Origin: Jimgerdemannia flammicorona
Lineage: Eukaryota; Mucoromycota; Endogonomycetes; Endogonales; Endogonaceae
Length of the DNA stretch: 12,837 nucleotides
NCBI GenBank assembly: GCA_003990745.1
Contig: RBNI01005246.1
Span: 1 to 12,837 of the forward strand
Direction: 5' to 3'
Below are positions 1 to 8,687 of this stretch, one piece after another. Numbering within the stretch: position 1 is the stretch's first letter; every line of letters begins with the position of its first letter. The notes under the pieces are model-generated. The model saw only the letters and a list, made by a program, of their open reading frames with translations, made no database searches and was not told the origin of the DNA. A program made the position numbers and the translations under genes.

Positions 1-125
1 TCTCCCAACCCCCTTTTGATAAAATACTACCTTGTTATTTACCATCACCACCTGCCCACCACTCTGTTCACAAATCCCTTCCACCAGGCAGTACCATCGC
101 CCACCCTGGGGGCCCCAACCTTTGA
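1..125 (-). mobile_element. LINE-C: 3' region of a decayed LINE, cut by window edge
   Basis: Seen: this stretch aligns by eye with 5086-5150, the 3' part of ORF2 in the complete LINE-A. Both carry CCACTCTG, then ACAAAT, TTCTCCAC or TTCCACC, a GGCA block, CACCCTG and CCCAACC in the same order and spacing. The orientation is the same as LINE-A, minus strand. The match fades after about position 125, where the gypsy-like element seems to begin, and the 3' end lies outside the window. It has no usable reading frame. Inference: a third copy of the same LINE family, probably broken by the gypsy insertion or 5'-truncated. Family membership is fairly safe; the right boundary is not. Confidence 0.55.
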
Positions 126-129
126 CTAT

Positions 130-265
130 TATACCACTAAACACCAAAGATCTCAGGAACCATAGAATATTTTATTGCTTTTTAACAAAGTAACTAAGAG
201 CTCAAGCCAACTATATCAACTCCTAACCTTGTAATTTGCCTCCATTGAGCCAGGCACATTATATT
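130..265 (+). other. Possible 5' LTR remnant, non-coding
   Basis: Non-coding DNA between the LINE-C fragment and the candidate primer-binding site, where the end of a 5' LTR would lie. A TTTTTAAC..AAGTAACT stretch near 184-196 weakly resembles TTTTAAAGGTAACT near 4381-4394 in the suspected 3' LTR. No TATA box or open frame is seen. This is a positional inference. Confidence 0.3.
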
Positions 266-282
266 TGGAGGCTCAACTGGGA
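266..282 (+). other. Candidate primer-binding site of the gypsy element
   Basis: The 17-base TGGAGGCTCAACTGGGA starts with TGG, the complement of the CCA end of tRNAs, and lies 16 bases before the first ATG of the gag region. This is where the minus-strand primer site of an LTR retrotransposon is expected. I cannot name the tRNA. One or more bases may have changed by C-to-T decay. Confidence 0.45.
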
Positions 283-297
283 AGATTTCAAATCAAC

Positions 298-2090
298 ATG
301 ACTTTACAGCTCACAAGAACCCATAACCAAACTGGATACATTTGATATAACACCAATCTATTTTACTACAGAAGAACTAGTTATCACCAGCATCTGAATA
401 GGAAGAGAAGTAATCACCTCAAGACTTGCCAATTACCCAGCATCAGAAGGATCTCAACCAGAACCAGAAGTCAGTATAGCCCGAAATTCCCAACCAGATC
501 AACTAGAAAATATAGGTGGTCCTGTTGGAGATTTTGAAGAACTTGCCCAAGACTAGAAGATCTTATTACACAAGCCTGAGATCTTACAGCCAGATACCCC
601 ATACTAGTCTTATAAATATCACCAATAGAACCTCTACCACAAGCTCTTGCAGAATTGGAAGTAGCTCCTACAAGAATACCTAGGCTCATTCCAATTTGTC
701 TAAGGTCCAGAACACCATCCACAGGATACCCAAGCACCCCAATTTCCAGTGACAGTTCAGAAAGCAAATCAGAATCAGAATCTAGACCAGAACCAGAATC
801 AGAAGAAAGTGATGATAAAATGGCCACCTCATTTCCAACCTTTGCAGGATATCCAGAGGAAGACCCCAGAGAATTCCTTGATAGAATTAAAGGAATTGTA
901 GCTCTGAGGAATCTCTCAGATAAAAGAAAAATTGCCATCTATAAGGCTCAGCTCAGAGAACCAGCCAGAGGAATTTTCCACTAAACAGCAAATGACCTAA
1001 ATTCAGAACTAGTAAGACAGATATAAGCAGTACTATCTAATGAGTTAGAATATGTGGCCATAGTCCACTGGCTCATTGAAAAGTATGCAGGAAATGAAAC
1101 CCCACCACAAGGCTCAAGAATCTATCATGGAGATGAAGATGAATCTTGGAGAATTACCCAGAGTCTTCTTTACAAGAATCCAGAAGAGAATGCATGCTGC
1201 CTAGGTTCAATGCCACTAACCAGGACATCATAGGTCCAATGACTTTCATAAATGGGATTCCCCCAAACACTGCTCAGCATATCCACACCCTAGACATCAG
1301 AAGGTCTGAAGAATAAGTAGATATAGCTTAAGAATTCTTTGATGTCAGACAAGGGACTACCTGGAGTGATCATGACAAGAAAGAAAATAAAGAAGACATC
1401 CTGGTCAAAGCCCTACAAGGACTCCTTCAAGGATGAGAAAGATCCAAAGAAAGAAGGCCAGCCAAAGAAGGAAAGAAGGACAGATGCAAAATTCAAAACC
1501 TCAGCTCTAAGTTGGACCAATTGATTGGACAGATTGAAAAACTCACCACATGCGAAAATTGAAGCTACTAAGACAACAGAGGACACCTACCACAGAGGAG
1601 CCAAGGTTATCCACCAAGAGAAAACAGGAGCTACCAGCAAGAGGAAAGAGACTCTATCTGAGACAGAGCCCAAGTCCAATGCTTTTACTGTGGACAATTC
1701 AGACACTATGCTACTGAATATGACAATAAAAGAAGTAACCTAAGAGACTCAGAACCACTAAACTGAAGGAATGACACTCAGCACAAGAAGACTGAAGCCT
1801 AACCTGTTGAAGATTTCGAGGAAGCAAGCAACAGCAAAGACTACAGTGACCTAGACTTATACCCTATCAAGGTTACTACTTGGAAAACAGTCTATCCAGC
1901 AGAGAAAAGGAAGAGACCTATAGGAAGACCATCCAGGAATATCAGCAGAAGAATCATACAAGAGGAAGTTGAAGAACATAAAGAATGACCTCCCTGGACT
2001 CCTTCACCTTTTGTCTCTGAGACAAATGAGTTACCACCAGAGGATGAAGAAATGGAACTAGAAGAATGAGAACCTACCATCTTAAAGCCC
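298..2090 (+). pseudogene. gag: Gag relic of a Ty3/gypsy-like element
   Basis: Gag would form the particle that packages element RNA. The first ATG after the primer site is at 298. The N-terminal part reads best in the frame of position 655, with a Ser/Glu-rich acidic linker near 745-815 and then the recognisable capsid-like stretch AGYPEEDPREFLDRIKG (845-895) followed by VALRNLSDKRKI. Capsid-like coding continues to about 1130. Frame changes near 1130 and 1200 lead into a frame that stays legible to about 2090, with a lysine-rich segment (1380-1500). A zinc knuckle of CX2CX4HX4C type lies at 1680-1721, where the last Cys codon reads Tyr (TAT). Many in-frame TGA, TAG and TAA codons sit where CGN arginine codons would fit. 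The downstream protease is offset by -1, which may be natural gag-pro frameshifting or simple decay. It is non-functional. Confidence 0.6.
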
Positions 2091-2101
2091 AAAAGAAGTA
2101 T

Positions 2102-2683
2102 ACCCCAAAGACCATGCCCAGAGATATCTACAATGAAGTCTGGTAGAAGATTCAAGAAGTCAAGATAGAAGTCCCTCTCCTGCAGTTCCTACAACTAATA
2201 CCAGCAGAAGTCCAAAATTAATTACTGAGGACCACTAGGTCTAGCACTGGCCAAGTTTCCATCCTACAACAAGGGCCAGCCCCCACACCTATTCAGGCTG
2301 CAGAGAGACATGTCAGCACCTACTTACATGGAGACATTGGAGGAAAAATCCTCATAGACACCAGAGCAGCTGTCTGTGTTATTGCCAAAAAATTCTTGGA
2401 CACCCTCTAATGGCCCATTGATGGACTATCCAACCTCAGCATCATAGTAGCAGATGGGACCTGAACTCAACCCCTTGGAGAAGTATAAAACATCACTATT
2501 TCTCTGGGACACATTCAGTTCTCCATTCCCAAAGCTGTTGTCACTGAAGCTGTTACCTATGATATGATCCTTGGTACTAACTGGATGAAGGAAATGAATG
2601 CAATTGTTGACATTGGTCAACAGGTACTCAAGTTTGACTACTGAGGCAAGAAGTATAGAGTTAAGATAACCAGCTATGAGTAA
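2102..2683 (+). pseudogene. Retropepsin (aspartic protease) relic of the gypsy element
   Basis: Processes Gag-Pol in the particle. The frame of position 2102 can be followed without a shift: a leader ending IEVPLLQFLQLIP, then GGKILIDTRAAVCVIAKKF (about 2339-2396) as the active-site region, VADGT, and ILGTNWMKEMNAIVDIGQ (about 2570-2620) as the flap-distal ILG motif. Known: retropepsins carry DT/SG-A; here the Gly is Arg (GGA to AGA), which would destroy the active site. In-frame stops occur at 2408, 2462, 2486, 2639 and 2681-2684; the 2462 and 2639 TGA codons fit decay of CGA. There is no RT domain downstream. Identification as a Ty3/gypsy protease is firm; activity is excluded by the stops and the Arg. 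Confidence 0.7.
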
Positions 2684-3634
2684 TGAAAGAAGAAGAAGAA
2701 GATCACTATTCAGGAGGATTATGCTAGCAGTAAAGAATCTACCACAAAAGAAGAGGAAGAATCTGAAGATGGACATGATCCCAGACTCAATTCCTGAATT
2801 AATCTGGTAGATGACAGACCAGAAGACAATGTGTGGACCAAAAACACCATCCCTATCACTATTGGAGCTATTGCAGGAGAAATCAAACAATGCCTTACCT
2901 GCCTCAAGAGACACAAGTATCCTGAGCATTCCTCCAAGATCATTGATAAAAGGAATTCGCCTGGTATAGCCTGCCCTAAGTGTAGAAAGAAGAAGAAGAA
3001 ATGCAGACATGCCCTGGAATCACCTGTAGCTGAAGCTGCAGAAGTGCAAGCAATTTGGGGACAAGAATCATCCAAGGGAGAAGAAGTTCCTGAACAAGAA
3101 GTTCCTGAACAAGAAGTACTGGAAGAGGAAGAAGTCCCTGAACTCATTCTCTGAGATGACCCTCACTAGATACCACCTGAAGATAATGACTCTCAGAATA
3201 TGGAAGAAGGACCCAGTGTAATCACCATTATCCCCAAGAAAGAAACTTACCAAGAAAAGGCTTTTTGGCTGGAAAGATGTCCATACCAAATGGTCTTCCA
3301 CTCTCCCTGAGACTACAGCTATCAGTGCTATCTACTAGACCAACAAGAGAGATAGAGCCCCAGAGACCAGAACCCCCAAACACATTTGCATAGTCAACTA
3401 TCTTCCAAGAAGTTATCACAAAGTTGCAAAGCTGATGTAGAGAACAAGGCCTCTTCACCCAGGCAGAAGTATACCCCTTGTCTACTCCTCTATCAACTTA
3501 TGACCAAGATGGGTATCAATTCCCAAGACAATAAGAGATCAACAACCAGGAACATCATTTCTGAGCAGCAACCATGGAAGACACCCAGATTGCCAAGACT
3601 GCAGATACCAGAAGATCCATACAGATATGGCTAA
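2684..3634 (+). pseudogene. Unrecognised cysteine-cluster, acidic reading frame after the protease
   Basis: The protease frame continues here with no shift to a TAA at 3632-3634, interrupted by stops that mostly fit CGN decay. A Glu/Lys-rich segment precedes an open stretch (2831-3154) holding CLTCLKRHKYPEH and ACPKCRKKKKKCRHA, so Cys pairs followed by a basic patch. A 15-bp tandem repeat encoding EVPEQ comes next, then a Ser/Lys/Gln-rich tail ending PEDPYRYG. Known: ACxxCRxxKxKC is the core of fungal Zn2Cys6 DNA-binding domains, but the rest of that six-Cys pattern is not complete here. Inference: a coding segment sitting where RT should be, either a replacement domain or a captured host fragment. 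I do not recognise the protein. Its function is unknown and it is now broken. Confidence 0.45.
3083..3127 (+). repeat. 15-bp minisatellite, three units
   Basis: GAAGTTCCTGAACAA occurs twice exactly (3083-3097, 3098-3112), followed by a diverged third unit at 3113-3127. In frame it encodes EVPEQ EVPEQ EVLEE inside the acidic region downstream of the cysteine cluster. Confidence 0.9.
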
Positions 3635-3934
3635 AAGAGTAGCTAACTAGACTATAGATAGAAGTATTAGTAAGAGAGGTAGGGTTTTGTCTTTAGTATA
3701 TAGAATAGTTCTATCAGAGAATTAGTAGAAAAGAATAGAACTAAAATGAGAAGAGGCCCTGACAGAGTAGTCTGGAAGAAACTTCTCTATAGTAGATAGA
3801 GTAGTAGTTTTAAATATTTATTAACTAGTACTGGGGCTATCATTTGGGCTTTCCTGGATAAGTAGTGAGGAGGCTAAAGAAGATTATTAAAGAGTAGCCA
3901 TAGAGAGAGAAAAAGCTACAGATTAGTTGAAAGA
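3635..3934. other. Non-coding, probable U3 part of a 3' LTR
   Basis: No reading frame of note. It follows the last stop of the gypsy coding region and precedes the AT-rich foldback element and a TATA-like box, the position of LTR U3. It is rich in TAG and TA dinucleotides. A purine-rich AATGAGAAGAGG near 3743-3754 could be the polypurine tract or the LTR start. The LTR boundary cannot be fixed because no matching 5' copy is visible. Confidence 0.35.
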
Positions 3935-3947
3935 TACTATTTGATAT
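3935..3947 (+). repeat. Left 13-bp direct repeat flanking the foldback element
   Basis: TACTATTTGATAT is identical to 4333-4345 in the same orientation. Together they flank the inverted-repeat element and may be its target-site duplication. Confidence 0.75.
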
Positions 3948-4332
3948 GAGTGCTCTCAATAAATCAAATTAAAGGTTCTATTCAATTTCATTCTAATTGA
4001 ATCAAAGGATCAATTCAATTCAATTTAAATTAAATCAAAAGTCTAATTTAGTTTGTGATTTGATTCAAACTTTATTTTTGAAAATATAATAACTTGATTA
4101 AAACATATTCAAATTTATTGATTAATAGCTTATTAGATTCCTCTATATAAGAGGAATCTAACAAGCTAAATATTATTAAATTCGGGCATATTTTCATGGA
4201 GTTATTATATTTCAAAAAATAGAGTTTGAATTGGACTTTTAATTTGATTTGAATTTAATTTAATTCAAACTTAATTCAAATTGAAAAATCTCCAATTTGA
4301 TTTGATTCAAATTGATTTAATTCATTTGGGAG
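3948..4332. mobile_element. AT-rich foldback (MITE-like) element
   Basis: The whole interval is one imperfect inverted repeat centred near 4147. The innermost stem is perfect: TTAGATTCCTCT (4133-4144), loop ATATA, AGAGGAATCTAA (4150-4161). After one mismatch it continues as TAGCTT/AAGCTA. Further out, arms pair around ATATAATAAC (4084-4093, opposite 4201-4210), then AAAAGTC (4037-4043, opposite 4235-4241), and the ends CTCTCAAT (3953) opposite CTCCCAAA (read inward from 4332). One arm has about 17 extra bases near 4048-4064. Many mismatches are transitions, as CpG-type decay would give. It has no coding capacity. Identical 13-bp direct repeats flank it. Inference: a non-autonomous inverted-repeat transposon; alternatively an intrinsic LTR palindrome. 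Confidence 0.55.
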
Positions 4333-4345
4333 TACTATTTGATAT
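4333..4345 (+). repeat. Right 13-bp direct repeat flanking the foldback element
   Basis: Exact copy of 3935-3947. Joining the sequence across the two copies would restore a continuous stretch leading into a TATA-like box, which fits an insertion into an older LTR. Confidence 0.75.
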
Positions 4346-4352
4346 ATATAAG
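4343..4352 (+). promoter_or_regulatory. TATA-like box of the probable LTR
   Basis: TATATATAAG overlaps the right direct repeat and is followed by purine-rich non-coding DNA. LTR promoters carry such a box upstream of R. The call rests only on sequence and position. AT-rich surroundings make chance occurrence possible. Confidence 0.3.
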
Positions 4353-4799
4353 TAGAGAATGGAGTTTGGGTTAGTGGACTTTTAAAGGTAACTGAAGATT
4401 CTGAGAGGCTGATAGGAGTGAAGATTAGTAGACTTGAAAGAGGAGAGGTGGACAGACTGGCTATAAACAATTGAGAGGTCAGGTTCTGCTTCTATAGTAT
4501 GAAGTAAAAGAACTTAAGGAGTTTGCTTCAGATGGAAAGCTTTAGTAGATTACAGTATATGGGATTTTGGTGAGACATAATAGTGACCTGGTTGACTATA
4601 GAACTGGCTATACTAGAGATAGAGAATGGTGAGAATCCTGAGAGAAATTGGTGGAGACTGAAATTGCTCAAGATTGGAGATAGAAGTCTGGAGGAGAATA
4701 TGCTGGAGAGGGTGAGAGAATAGATGAAAGTGGGACTCCTTGAGAAAAGACCAATAGGTTGACAGAAGATAGAGGTTAGTGAGACTTAGGAGTAGAGAG
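4353..4799. other. Non-coding, unassigned: LTR remainder grading into LINE-B
   Basis: No supported gene. The left part may be R/U5 of the gypsy LTR. From about 4585 a CTGGTTGACT stretch, then GGAGAGGGTGAGAG-type purine-rich DNA, weakly resembles the LINE-A ORF2 segment that contains the GGLGLVD coding region (near 6050), so LINE-B may begin here. CpG is practically absent. I could not set the border between the two elements. Confidence 0.35.
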
Positions 4800-4934
4800 C
4801 AACTTGGCAATGAGCTGATACTTTATACTAGTTGATATTTTCAAAATACTAGGTTGTATAATAATAGTTTCTAAGAAGAAATATAATATTGGGCTACAGA
4901 ATAGGTTGGTTTGAAGGTGATGGCTGTTATAATT
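4800..4934 (+). mobile_element. LINE-B, left piece (ORF2 region), interrupted by LINE-A
   Basis: Seen: ACTAGT, then GGTAGGGC or AGGTTGTAT, then AACTATGATATAAAGG or AAATATAATATTGGG occur in the same order here and in the reverse complement of LINE-A near 5916-5860, so this is a related LINE on the opposite strand. It ends at the LINE-A insertion; its continuation is at 10813. No reading frame survives. The alignment is by eye and moderately diverged. Confidence 0.5.
4916..4934 (+). repeat. Target-site duplication of LINE-A, left copy
   Basis: GGTGATGGCTGTTATAATT matches 10794-10812 at 18 of 19 bases (G/A difference at the fourth base). It abuts the A-rich 3' end of LINE-A, as expected for target-primed reverse transcription. 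Confidence 0.9.
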
Positions 4935-4959
4935 TTTTTATAGTCACTTGGACTCTGCC

Positions 4960-4965
4960 TTTATT
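4960..4965 (-). promoter_or_regulatory. Poly(A) signal of LINE-A
   Basis: AATAAA on the minus strand, about 20 bases before the element's A-rich 3' end (TATAAAAAAA). The same signal at the same distance occurs at the LINE-B end (12778-12783). Confidence 0.6.
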
Positions 4966-5001
4966 ACCAGTCTATGAATAAGTATACATCATCACCACTC
5001 A

Positions 5002-8000
5002 CTACCCAATCCCCATAGGGGGGCTCCTCCTCACCTCCTCACGAATAAAGATTACCCTTTCTCCAACTATGCCCACTCTCCCCCCACTCTGTCTACAAAT
5101 TTTCTCCACTAAGTGGCATCTCCAACCACCCTGCAGCTCCCAACCAAGCCACCAGCCTGTTAAGGTGTCTTCCATAAGCCCACACCACTATAATGACCAG
5201 TCCCCTAAGCCCTGTCTACTCCCATCCTCAAAAACAAATAGCCAGTGACTGGCCAGCCCTACCCAAATAGCTAATGCCCATCCCAAAGTAATCCACTCCT
5301 TCCCTATCCCTCCTACCAATCTATCCCTCAAGTCCTCCCACCTCCCCCATACTTCATCTCTCCTATGTCATACCCCCAAGCATTCCCCAATTGCCTGCCA
5401 AAAGTCCCCCAACACCTCACACTCTCCTAGCCAATATTCAGGTATCTGTATACAGCCCCCCTCCTGCCCTACATTATGGTACTCCTCACAGTTGAAGCAA
5501 CCCCCTACAATAAGGTGCCCTAAGCAAAAGTTGAGCATAACATTCCTCTGCAGCATGTGCCACCAGACTACCCAGTACTTTGGTGGCATCCACTTTCTCA
5601 CTGCAGCACTCCAGGTCCAAACACCATACTAGTCCCACTCTTCACCAATTCCAACTCCTTGCCAACTGCTAGGCCACAGATCCTGGCCCGATCTCCTTTG
5701 GCATTCCATTCCATCACCAATGTCAAACTCAATTAAAGGAGCACTACCCAGCAGTATATGATCCCATCTCCATATCACCAGGTCCCAATCCTCCTCTCCT
5801 TCAATTCCCTGCCAACGAATTCCAATATGGTGCACCCCCTCTGCTATCCCCTACCAAAAACCTTTATATCATAGTTGTTTAGTGTTCTGAAGCCCTACCA
5901 ATGAGAGGAGATCACTAGTTGAGCCCCTTGGCAATGACCGCCTCTCCCAGATCTTCTGTAGCAGAGGAACCCAACCACCTCCTCTCAATTCCATGGCCCT
6001 CTTTAGCCACTATGCCTGCAAGCAGTGTAACTATTTTGGAAAGTCAACCAGCCCAAGACCACCTCTCGCCACTGGTAGGGACAAGATCTCCCAACTGATC
6101 TGACTCCGCCCTTCAGCCCAAATCCATCTCTTCGCTATCTTCACCAATCTCTTCACCACCCAGGCTGGGAAGTCCAGATGATATGCCAGGTACCACAACT
6201 TCGGCAGCCAGTAGACATTCAAAATTGAGACCCATCCTATCAGAGAGAATCATCTTCCCCCCCAACTCCGCAGGGCCTCCTCCCAGATTCCAATCCTCTG
6301 CTCCCACCAAAGCCTGGGCAGAACTGACCCATAGACTGACAAATAGATGCCCAAGTACTATACTGCTTCACCAGTGGGGATGATTGTTCCTATGATCTCT
6401 CCTCCCACCAGGCTGTGGCCGAGCACCTTGTTTCACACTTATGCCAATTCGGCTTCACTCCAGAGTTCTCCTCATACCACTCTACAGTCTTCTTGAGCTC
6501 TTCAACATCAGCAATTGAACCCAAACCAACCACCATGTCATCTGCAAAGGCCCCAACTTTCCATCCTATGCCAAAGACAGAGAGTCCTCCTATTCTCTGC
6601 CTAATTCTATCCATAAGGGGTTCCAGGGAAAGAGCATACAAAATGGGAGACAGTGGGTTCCCCTGGGGCACCCCCCTACCCTAGGGGAACACCACCCCTC
6701 TATGACTATTACACGTGAGCACAGCCCTACCCTCTTCCAGTAGGCTGACCATTACTGACCGGAATTGGAACAGAACCCCCATCCTATCCAAAACTTTCCC
6801 CCACCAGACTCTTCACACCCAGTCGTAGGCCTTCTCCTGGTCCAAGAAGACTAGACACCCATCCAGTCCACAGGCCCTTGCCCCTTCAATAACTCCATGT
6901 ACCCAGGCAGTGCCATCCCTGATGAGCTGACCACCCACAAATCCCCTCTGCTCAACCCCCACGACTTGCTGGGCCACCTTCTGTAGTCTTGCCACCACCA
7001 CCTTAGTTACCAACTTTCTGTCCATATTTAGCAACATTATTGGCCACCAGTTCTTCCAATCCTCTTGCCTTCCTTTGTTTTTATAAAGCAGTGTCACCAG
7101 CCCAAGGTCCTGCTCCCCCACCCACCTCCCAGTCTGTAGAATGAAGCTGCACAATGCTGTCATCTCTCCCATCACCCCTGGGACTCCAACCATTTGCTTC
7201 CAAAAGTCCCAGGGCAGACCATCCTCTCCAGGTGCCATACCTGGTGTTGTCGTGGCAAGAACCTGGAGGATCTCATTTTCCTATACAGGCATCACCAGGT
7301 CACCTAGCCCCTCAACTTGTGGTGGGTGCCAATCCTCCAATGTTTGATCAATAGTTGCGGCATCTGCCCCACCCTCCTCCTCACTCCACAACCCACTCCA
7401 TCTCTCCTTCAGCAATCCAAGAATGTTCTGTACACTATGCACCAGTATACCATCTGAGTCCAACACCTCTTCCCACTGTTGTTGTACCTGCCTTGCCCTA
7501 AGAGCCTTTGTAAGAAACTTGGAAGGCCTCTCCCCTTCCTCCAAATCCTACCAGTGGAGCCATGCTGCCAAGCTCTGTACCCTTGCCTCTTCCTCTTCCC
7601 GCAGCACCTGTTGTAGTTCCCCAATCTCCATTTTCGCCCTCATTACCCGCCAATCTTCTTCTTCCTCCAACATCTTCACCCTCACCCACTCCTCCAGGAG
7701 CCTAGTCAATCTAGTAGAAGTCCAACGTACTCTATACCTCCTCTGCTTCCCTGTCTCCTTGCCAGTCTCACTCCAGTAAATCTTGGCCATCTCCTTCAGC
7801 CTCATCCACTGAACCCCAACTGAGGCACCTTCCTGCCACCAGTTCTCCACCCTCAGCTGAATGTCCTTAGTTCACTCATCCCACTGAGTCTTGTCATCTA
7901 ACAAAGAGGAATTAAGTTGCCAATGTCCAGGCCCATCTCCACTTCCCCCAAAGAACCTCTGTTCCAAAAGCCCCCAGTGATCTGACCATGGACACCATTC

Positions 8001-8657
8001 CACCTCCAGTGACTTCCAAACATCTAGGCCCCAGCAGCTGACAGTCAAAATCCAGTCAATTCTTGTCCCCAGACCCCCTGCTCAATACGTATATACCCTC
8101 CTATTTCCCCAGCACTCCCTACCAGTGTCTACCAGTATACTTAGTCTTTTGACCTCCTCCCATGCCATCAGTCCTCCACTCCTGCTCTCAGCACCTCGTC
8201 CTCCATCTGTTCTATCCAAAAGTATATCCTGAACCATATTGAAATCTCCCCCAAGCATATCCACCCCAGCCTCTACAAGGCTCCCACTCTCCTGCAGACC
8301 TTTAATCCAATCTATCTGCTTGCTCTATACTGCAGGACAGTAGCAGGAGCCAACTGTAACTGGCTCCCAGCCTGTACGAATCCACTCACCCCAGACCAGT
8401 CTCTCCCCCCAGCTCCTCACATCCTGTATCTTCCCTCTGCCTTTCTGAACCAAAATCCCAACCTTGCTCTTCCAAATCACCACACCTCCCCATTCCTTCA
8501 TCCACTCTATCTTATCAGAATCGTCCTCACATCTAACATTCTGCAAGAGGAAGAGATCAGCCTCCAATCCCTTCATCCAAGTAAAAATGTTCCTATGTCA
8601 AGCAGCACCCTGTAACCCATTCACATTTAAAGAAAAAATGTTGGTTGTACTGTTCAT
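5002..8657 (-). pseudogene. LINE-A ORF2: AP endonuclease and reverse transcriptase, broken
   Basis: Nicks target DNA and copies element RNA. The ATG at 8657-8655 opens a frame reading IFSLNVNGLQ (endonuclease Asn motif, residues 7-16). Endonuclease motifs follow: LLQN at 37-40, GGDFN (D138, N140), RIDW, and SDH (His227). Residue 40 is Asn where the family has catalytic Glu. RT follows: EDGLP (about 478), a degenerate WWPIMLLN block, FLDQEKAYD (D606), PQGNPLSP (664-671) and FADD (704-707), so the three catalytic Asp remain. Stops include codons 20, 111, 192 and 615; several fit CGA decay. The frame shifts near 6430 and again near 6220. The C-terminus (5835-5370) has WWHMLQRN and CFNC, like the zinc-binding region after LINE RTs. 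It ends at TAG 5004-5002. The total is about 1,218 codons, a normal length. Confidence 0.8.
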
Positions 8658-8687
8658 AATGAAATATATTATGTTGTCAAACAATCT

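Larger units (their letters stand above)
130..4480 (+). mobile_element. Ty3/gypsy-like LTR retrotransposon relic, gag and protease only
   Basis: Seen in order on the plus strand: a possible LTR tail, a candidate primer-binding site at 266-282, a gag relic with a CCHC-type knuckle, a retropepsin with DT-x-A and ILGT motifs, a cysteine-rich acidic region, and an AT-rich LTR-like segment with a TATA-like box. Known: gag-protease followed by RT, RNase H and integrase is the Ty3/gypsy order. Here none of the motifs of those later domains appears in any frame between the protease and 4480. Inference: an internally deleted or non-autonomous element. Both ends are approximate, because I could not pair two LTRs convincingly; short similarity between 185-215 and 4380-4406 is the only hint. 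The body has almost no CpG, indicating great age. Confidence 0.6.

Noticed and set aside
2040..2100. Programmed -1 frameshift between gag and protease
   Set aside because: The frame change has the right sign, but no clear slippery heptamer was seen and other frame changes occur in the same decayed gag, so it cannot be told from mutation.
2426..3147. Minus-strand frames of 194 and 142 codons
   Set aside because: Opposite strand of the gypsy protease and cysteine-cluster frame. Ser/Leu/Phe-rich, mirroring Glu/Lys codons, with no motif.
2831..3154. Stand-alone host Zn2Cys6 transcription factor gene
   Set aside because: Only part of the six-Cys pattern is present, and the frame is continuous with a retropepsin upstream. 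It is better read as part of the retroelement.
3953..4332. Short AT-rich repeats as a CRISPR array or replication origin
   Set aside because: There are no regular repeat-spacer units. The AATTCAAATT-like words are the two arms of one inverted repeat.
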